The notes under the pieces: generated by a model
What the model saw: only the letters and a program-made list of their open reading frames with translations
The model's database searches: none
Told to the model about the DNA's origin: nothing
Part shown: piece by piece, positions 52,901 through 58,900 of the stretch
Position numbering within the stretch: the first letter of the stretch is position 1
Layout: every line of letters begins with the position of its first letter
Source of the DNA: Argyresthia goedartella
Lineage: Eukaryota > Arthropoda > Insecta > Lepidoptera > Argyresthiidae
DNA: 64,000 nucleotides
NCBI GenBank assembly: GCA_949825045.1
Contig: OX463814.1
Coordinates: 34,304,383-34,368,382 of the forward strand
Direction of reading: 5' to 3'
Program-made: the position numbers and the translations under genes

Positions 52901-55900
52901 CGTTGGCGGCGCTGCGCGCATCACTGCGTCCTGAGTCGCGCGCCCTTTCCCTGCTGGCCGGCGAGGTGGAGCGCCTGGCCGGCGAGCACACCCGCCTGGA
53001 GGCACATCTGCAGCGTACCGACACCTGGGCCGAGCACCTGGGCAGCTGGCGCGCCACCGTGCACAGCGCCGAGGTCTGACCAATCGTGTCCTATCGTCAA
53101 CGGTCCTATCACATCCTATCATTTCTTGTCCTGTTCTATCCTATCTTGATCTGTTCTATCCTGCCATGTCCCGTTCTATCCTAGCTTGTCCTGTTCTATC
53201 CTATACCATCCACCCTATGAAGAAAGAAAGAAAGAAAATAATTTCATTGTTACTTACAAAACACAGTTGGAAGCCAAATAAAACTTAATAATAAAAAAAT
53301 GCAATTTGCATGTCAGCATGAAAGGTCCGAGACTAGCCTAACCCAGAAACGAAATGCAAAACAATAACATTATACTAGTGACTATAACATTATCAATTAT
53401 CGATTGCTTACAGATGATAGACGAGTCGAAGCCGCCGCAGTTTGTGATCGTGGTGCACATGGCGAGCGCGACGGACGCGGGCGATGAGGAACGCCCGGAA
53501 CAGATCACCACCGGGTGGGTGCTGCTGCGGACACTCAACCAGTTTCAGGTACAATCTACGTTCTAGAAACTTCTAGATGTTGGCTCAATCTGTCCTACTC
53601 TGATCCTGATCTTACCTCACATTATCTCATGTCTGGTTCTGTTCTATCTTCTTATATCCTGTCCTTTGACCTATTATGTATTTGTCTTCTTTTGTGCTAT
53701 CCTTCTCTTCATATTTTCCTTATTATTCCTTTCTCTTCCTATCGTACTGGAATCGAAGCCGCCCCAGTTGATCTGTAGTACATATGGCAAGTACGACGGA
53801 AGTCGGTGATGAGGTGCTGCTACGGACACTAAACCAGTTTCAGGATACTACCTGAAACTGGTTTAGTGTCCGTAGCAGCACCTCCTAGAATATTCTAATA
53901 GTATCTTCAATCTTTTGGTAGGCGTTTTGAATAACGAGTTGAATCTGGTAATTGGCTGATGAGTTTAAACAGATATACTGGATTACGAGTTATTTGTGCA
54001 ACATTTGATGGTGTCAGGCTTTGACGATGTATATGTCGTTACCATATCGTAGAATTTACTATATCATGAAATAGCCAACCATGGTTGAATTAGAACGTTC
54101 ACTGAACTGAGAAATATTTTAGGGCAAAACACTGCGGTAGCTTAGGTGAAGACTTAAGGGGGTGAGCGCAGCGAAGCCCCTGAATAATCTTAGTGTTAGT
54201 TCGACATATATAACACAAAAAACACCTCGTAGTACTGAAAACAAATGCTTTTCAGAATACATGTTTTCGTGAACTTCAACCCATTCAGATCATTTCATGA
54301 AATAATTGACTATACCGTGAAATGGTTGGCCATTTTATGAAATGATCATCCATGGTAGGCTATTTCATTAAATGTTCAAGTTCTATGATATAACTACGAT
54401 ATACATATTTGCCCGTGGCGCGTGTTTGCAGCGTTCTTTTCGTATTCTCATAGTTCACTGTCTTAAAACTATTAGTTTATCATGTTGGAGCACCTTCATA
54501 GGTTTCTGAAATCCATATCGACATTATCGGCCTGTTGTTAAGCATAATATGCATCAGACCTCAGATTAACGAAACTCTTTGCTTGCAAACTTTATGCATC
54601 GCACTGTCAAACATAAGTTCCGCTACCAACAAAGAGGTTGGATGTAGTAAATAAATTAATCAACGACGAAGGAGTTTCAGTGATGCTAGATCTATGTCTA
54701 CCAACGCCATCTAGCGAAAGAGGCTCAACTTTCCATACAAAATATTTTTCGATTTTTTGGCAGTTTCTTTGCGTTTTTCGTTATTTTTTTTTATCTAAAC
54801 CTCCTCTGGACTGAGAAACATAAAACTAAACTAAATAGGTATTATACAAACCGATCGGGCCCTTTTAGAGATTTAGTAAGACTAACGTACAGCTATGTAT
54901 TTTTATCAGTATAGATTGGGAAGTATTTTCGTACAAAATTTCACCAAGTTGTGACGTCGTTACTATTAATATATTAGACTTCTGTCTTACAATCACTTTT
55001 AAATTAATAAATTAGACGATATACGATATGAGTGCCCTAACTTTTAGTGGACCCTCGAGCCGGATATTAGGTATGTTTATGTTGACCTAACTATTGATTT
55101 TTATATTTCAGGAACTACACCGAAAACTAAGGCCGATGTGTTCCGAGCTGAAAAACTTGGAACTACCATCGAATTCTTTCAAATTTCTTTTCGGCAAGAA
55201 CGACCGAAACTCATTGGAAAAGGCGAAGATTCTCATACAAAAATATTTAGAAGTAAGTATTTTTTCTCAAACATGCCATCGTTATTGCGTGCGATATAAC
55301 AGGGGCCCAATTATGTACTGGAGATTGCATTGCGATCACATCGCGACCGCTCCGAAAGGCGCAAAACGCCGCATTTGACTATCACTCTCCAAACAAAACA
55401 GGTGCTGCCGACAAGCCAAACACGGCATTCCGCGCCCCTCGGAGCGGTCGCGATGCGATCACAATGCAATCCCCAGAGCAGAATTGGGCCCCAGGCTTGT
55501 AAGTATCACGTCTCGGGCCGCACAACTCGAGAGAACTGTAAAGGAATTTCATACTAAATTGCAGGCCTAGGCCGGGAAGCATTTTTTTATGCTAAAAGCA
55601 AAAGACAAAAACGGGTCCACGGAACTTACGATTATGCGGATAGTATCTTTTATCTTCTATCTTTTACAAGGGGATTGTAGTGCCTGCACCTGGCCCACTT
55701 GAGCGGGGCCTTTGTGCATGTCCCCTTCACCTGCACATCTACTACAGCCATCCCAACTCCTGCACCAGCTGGAGAAGGAGCCCTGGGTGTTCTAGGAGCT
55801 CGTGGGTGTTTGTTGTGTCTCATAGGATAGCCATCCTGGTTTCTGTTGTGGATGGACATGCCAGTAGCATATGCTCTACTGTTTCATCCACTTCCATGCA

Positions 55901-58900
55901 CCCCCTGCACAGGGGGCTGTCCGTTGCACCTGTAATTGTCAAGTGTTTGTTAAGTGTACAATGGCCTGTAATAAGGCTTGTTAATGCGGATAGTACTTTT
56001 AAACTTAAATTTTTGTTTTTTGAGTGGTCTGTTTTTTATTTCATTGCAAATGTTTGAGAAAAGCACTATACATGCCTCTAGCCGTGAAAAGGGCTTGCCG
56101 GCTTCGTATCACTATACTTACTCAGCCGGCAAGCCCTTCTTTCCCGGCGTCTGCAGTAATGTAACATTATAGGTTAGTTTAGTTACTTTATTTTTTGCGT
56201 GCAAATAAGCATCCCATAACTGTAAAAGCATCTCGTATCCACCAAACTTTGCTAAGAAATCTCTCTGCTTGGTCTTGTTTATTGATTCATTTCCTAATAT
56301 ATATTTATTTTTAGTTTGTTCTAGAAGACGACAGACTGAACCAATGCGAGGCGCTGTACACATTCCTAAACCCCAGCTCGGAGTATTTGAAGCAAGTCGA
56401 TCTGCCGAAGAAGACCAAGTTCTCCTTTTCAACGCTGTTCAAAAGGTAATTTCCTTAGTTACCTTTGTGCGTGTGTCTGCATCACAGACATTAATACTAT
56501 TAATAATAGACACCGCAAGCACGTTCAAATGTATGAGAACCGAGCTTGTATTTTTTTTAATACCTACTGTGACGTCACGAGCGCATTTTAGTGATGGGTC
56601 GATGAGTTAAACGTGAAACCTATACCGCCGACATTTCTGGGGGCACCGCCGACATATCTGTGGGCACCGCCGACATATCTGTGGGCACCGCCGACATATC
56701 TGTGGGCACCGCCGACATATCTGGGCACCGCCGATATTTTTATGGGCGCAATGCGCCTTTTTATGACACGCGAAGACACTTGCTGCGTCTAACTAGAGTA
56801 CTGGTCTGTGGTCTGCATGTTTGTTTGTAACGTTTTCACGCTTAAACTGCTAAACTGATTTTGATGAATTTTGGGAAAAGGACATGAACTTCCTTTCGTT
56901 GCGCGTCCTGTGGCCTAAGCCTGTTCATTATTATACTTACCACAACCGCAAAATAACCTAATTGAAAAAAAATCCTCGGGTTATGAATGTTTATATGTTA
57001 GTAACGTCGCTACTTCTGGTTCTCATGATACAGGATATCTTTAGTGTGGCGTCAGAAACAACGATGCTTCTGCACATGGTGACATTTAACTAGCTGACCG
57101 AATTTTGGAGAACATAGTACCAATTGCTATGAACAACCTTACCCTAGAAACATATGCTCGCAAACGATAAATGATTTTGGGTGACCCATAGTAACTTGGA
57201 AGCAGCTGATCAGTGACCCATAGTAACTTGGAAGCAGCTGATCAGTGACCCATAGTAACTTGGAATCAGCTGATCAGTGACCCATAGTAACTTGGAAGCA
57301 GCTGATCAGTGACCCATAGTAACTTGGAAGCAGCTGATCAGTGACCCATAGTAACTTGGAAGCAGCTGATCAGTGACCCATAGTAACTTGGAAGCAGCTA
57401 ATCAGGTCAATGTTTTGAGAATAAATAGAAAATCAATGGATATCATAGTTTCCTTTTGGAAAGTAATTCATAATGACGGATACTATCATTCTCTAAAATT
57501 TGGTCAGTTAGTTAAAAGTCACCCTACATATGTTGATTTCAGCACAAGCAGCGAAGCGACCAGCAGGTCCTCTCAAGAGCGGGAAGCCTTCAACCATCTT
57601 TCTGCTGATGATGAAGAGATATCGCTGTCTCTGGACGGGAACGTTGTTGAGGCTGGTGGCAAAAGCATGACTGCCTCTATGATAGGTGAGTTGGACTATT
57701 TGTAGAGTTATAGTTTATTCATTTTGATAGTGTCACCTTTGACCGGGCCGCCTTGCCACCTGCCTGCTCTTTTCAAAGAACGCCGACACTTAAAGGAATC
57801 CGCCGCCAGTGTGACCTTAAATTACCTTATATATTTCTCTGCCGGCAGCTCCCTTTGAATGAGAGTCGGCGCTCTCTGAATAGAGCTGGCACGGGGCAAC
57901 GCGCCGCGATCAAAGGTGACGCTAAAAAAATGAATAAACTTTATACAGTAGAAAGTGAAAAGAAAGAAAGTAGAAAGTTAGTTAGTTAAAATGACTTCAA
58001 GCCCTGAATCTATCGATAAACCGTAATATTTTGAGGTTAGATGTTACACATTTTCAATTTATCCTTCTATTCAGATTCAAATAGAGCAATAATACTTCGT
58101 TTCTGTGTCGTCATTACATCTACAAGGTGTTTGGTGCATTGTTTGCCAAATGTAAATGGCGGATGTCCACAAAAAGAAAGTTTTGGCCCAACCGATTTTT
58201 TTATTTCAATATTTTTAACTTCTAGGAAAAATCCTCCAGAATTACTGCTTTAAACTTGAATAAATAAAAAAGTGATCGTTAAAACTTGCAATTATTTACT
58301 GTTATTTGTTGTGTAATTTTGTACGGTTCTTTTGTAGTCAAAAATACAGCAAATTAACAAAAGTTTTTTTTTATTTACTTACAAATATTTTTTAAGAAGT
58401 AAAATTCTGTAACGAATCATCTTGCAATAATAAAAAACTAAACCAGGCTTTTTTCTTGATAGTTTAAAAAAAGTTCGCTGGTCTATGTTCTTTCTAGTAA
58501 TGCTGTGGTTTTGATGATTAAATAATGTCCACATTATCTAATGAAGAATAGGCGGACATCTTATTGGCATATGACGACCCGAATGGCCGAGTCGGCAGTG
58601 ACCCTGCCTACGAATCCAAGGGTCCCGGGTTCGAGTCCCAGTGGGGGCAAATATTTATTTGATGAGAACGGATGTTTGTACCCTGGTCATGGTTGTTTAT
58701 CTATTTTAGCATAATATTTATCTATATAAGTACGTGATCGTTGTCTTGCACCCAAGATGCAGGAAATCCTAGTTTGGGGCTAGATGAATGTGTGTAAATA
58801 GTGTCCAAGTTATTATTATTATTATTGTATGGAAGCGCTAATGGTGTTGCACGAGAAGCGCAAAGAATTTATCAAGAAAGATTTCCTAACAGACGCTTAC

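Noticed and set aside
55330..55557. 75-residue + strand ORF after exon 12
   Set aside because: It lies within the 55302-55492 MITE arms and is not conserved in any way I can see.
56588..56779. Repeated peptide GAHRYVG on the - strand
   Set aside because: It is a translation of the 21-bp minisatellite, where any frame stays open because 21 is a multiple of three.
57155..57404. Possible CRISPR-like array (regular 32-bp units)
   Set aside because: Units are contiguous with no unique spacers, in a eukaryotic intron; a plain tandem repeat.
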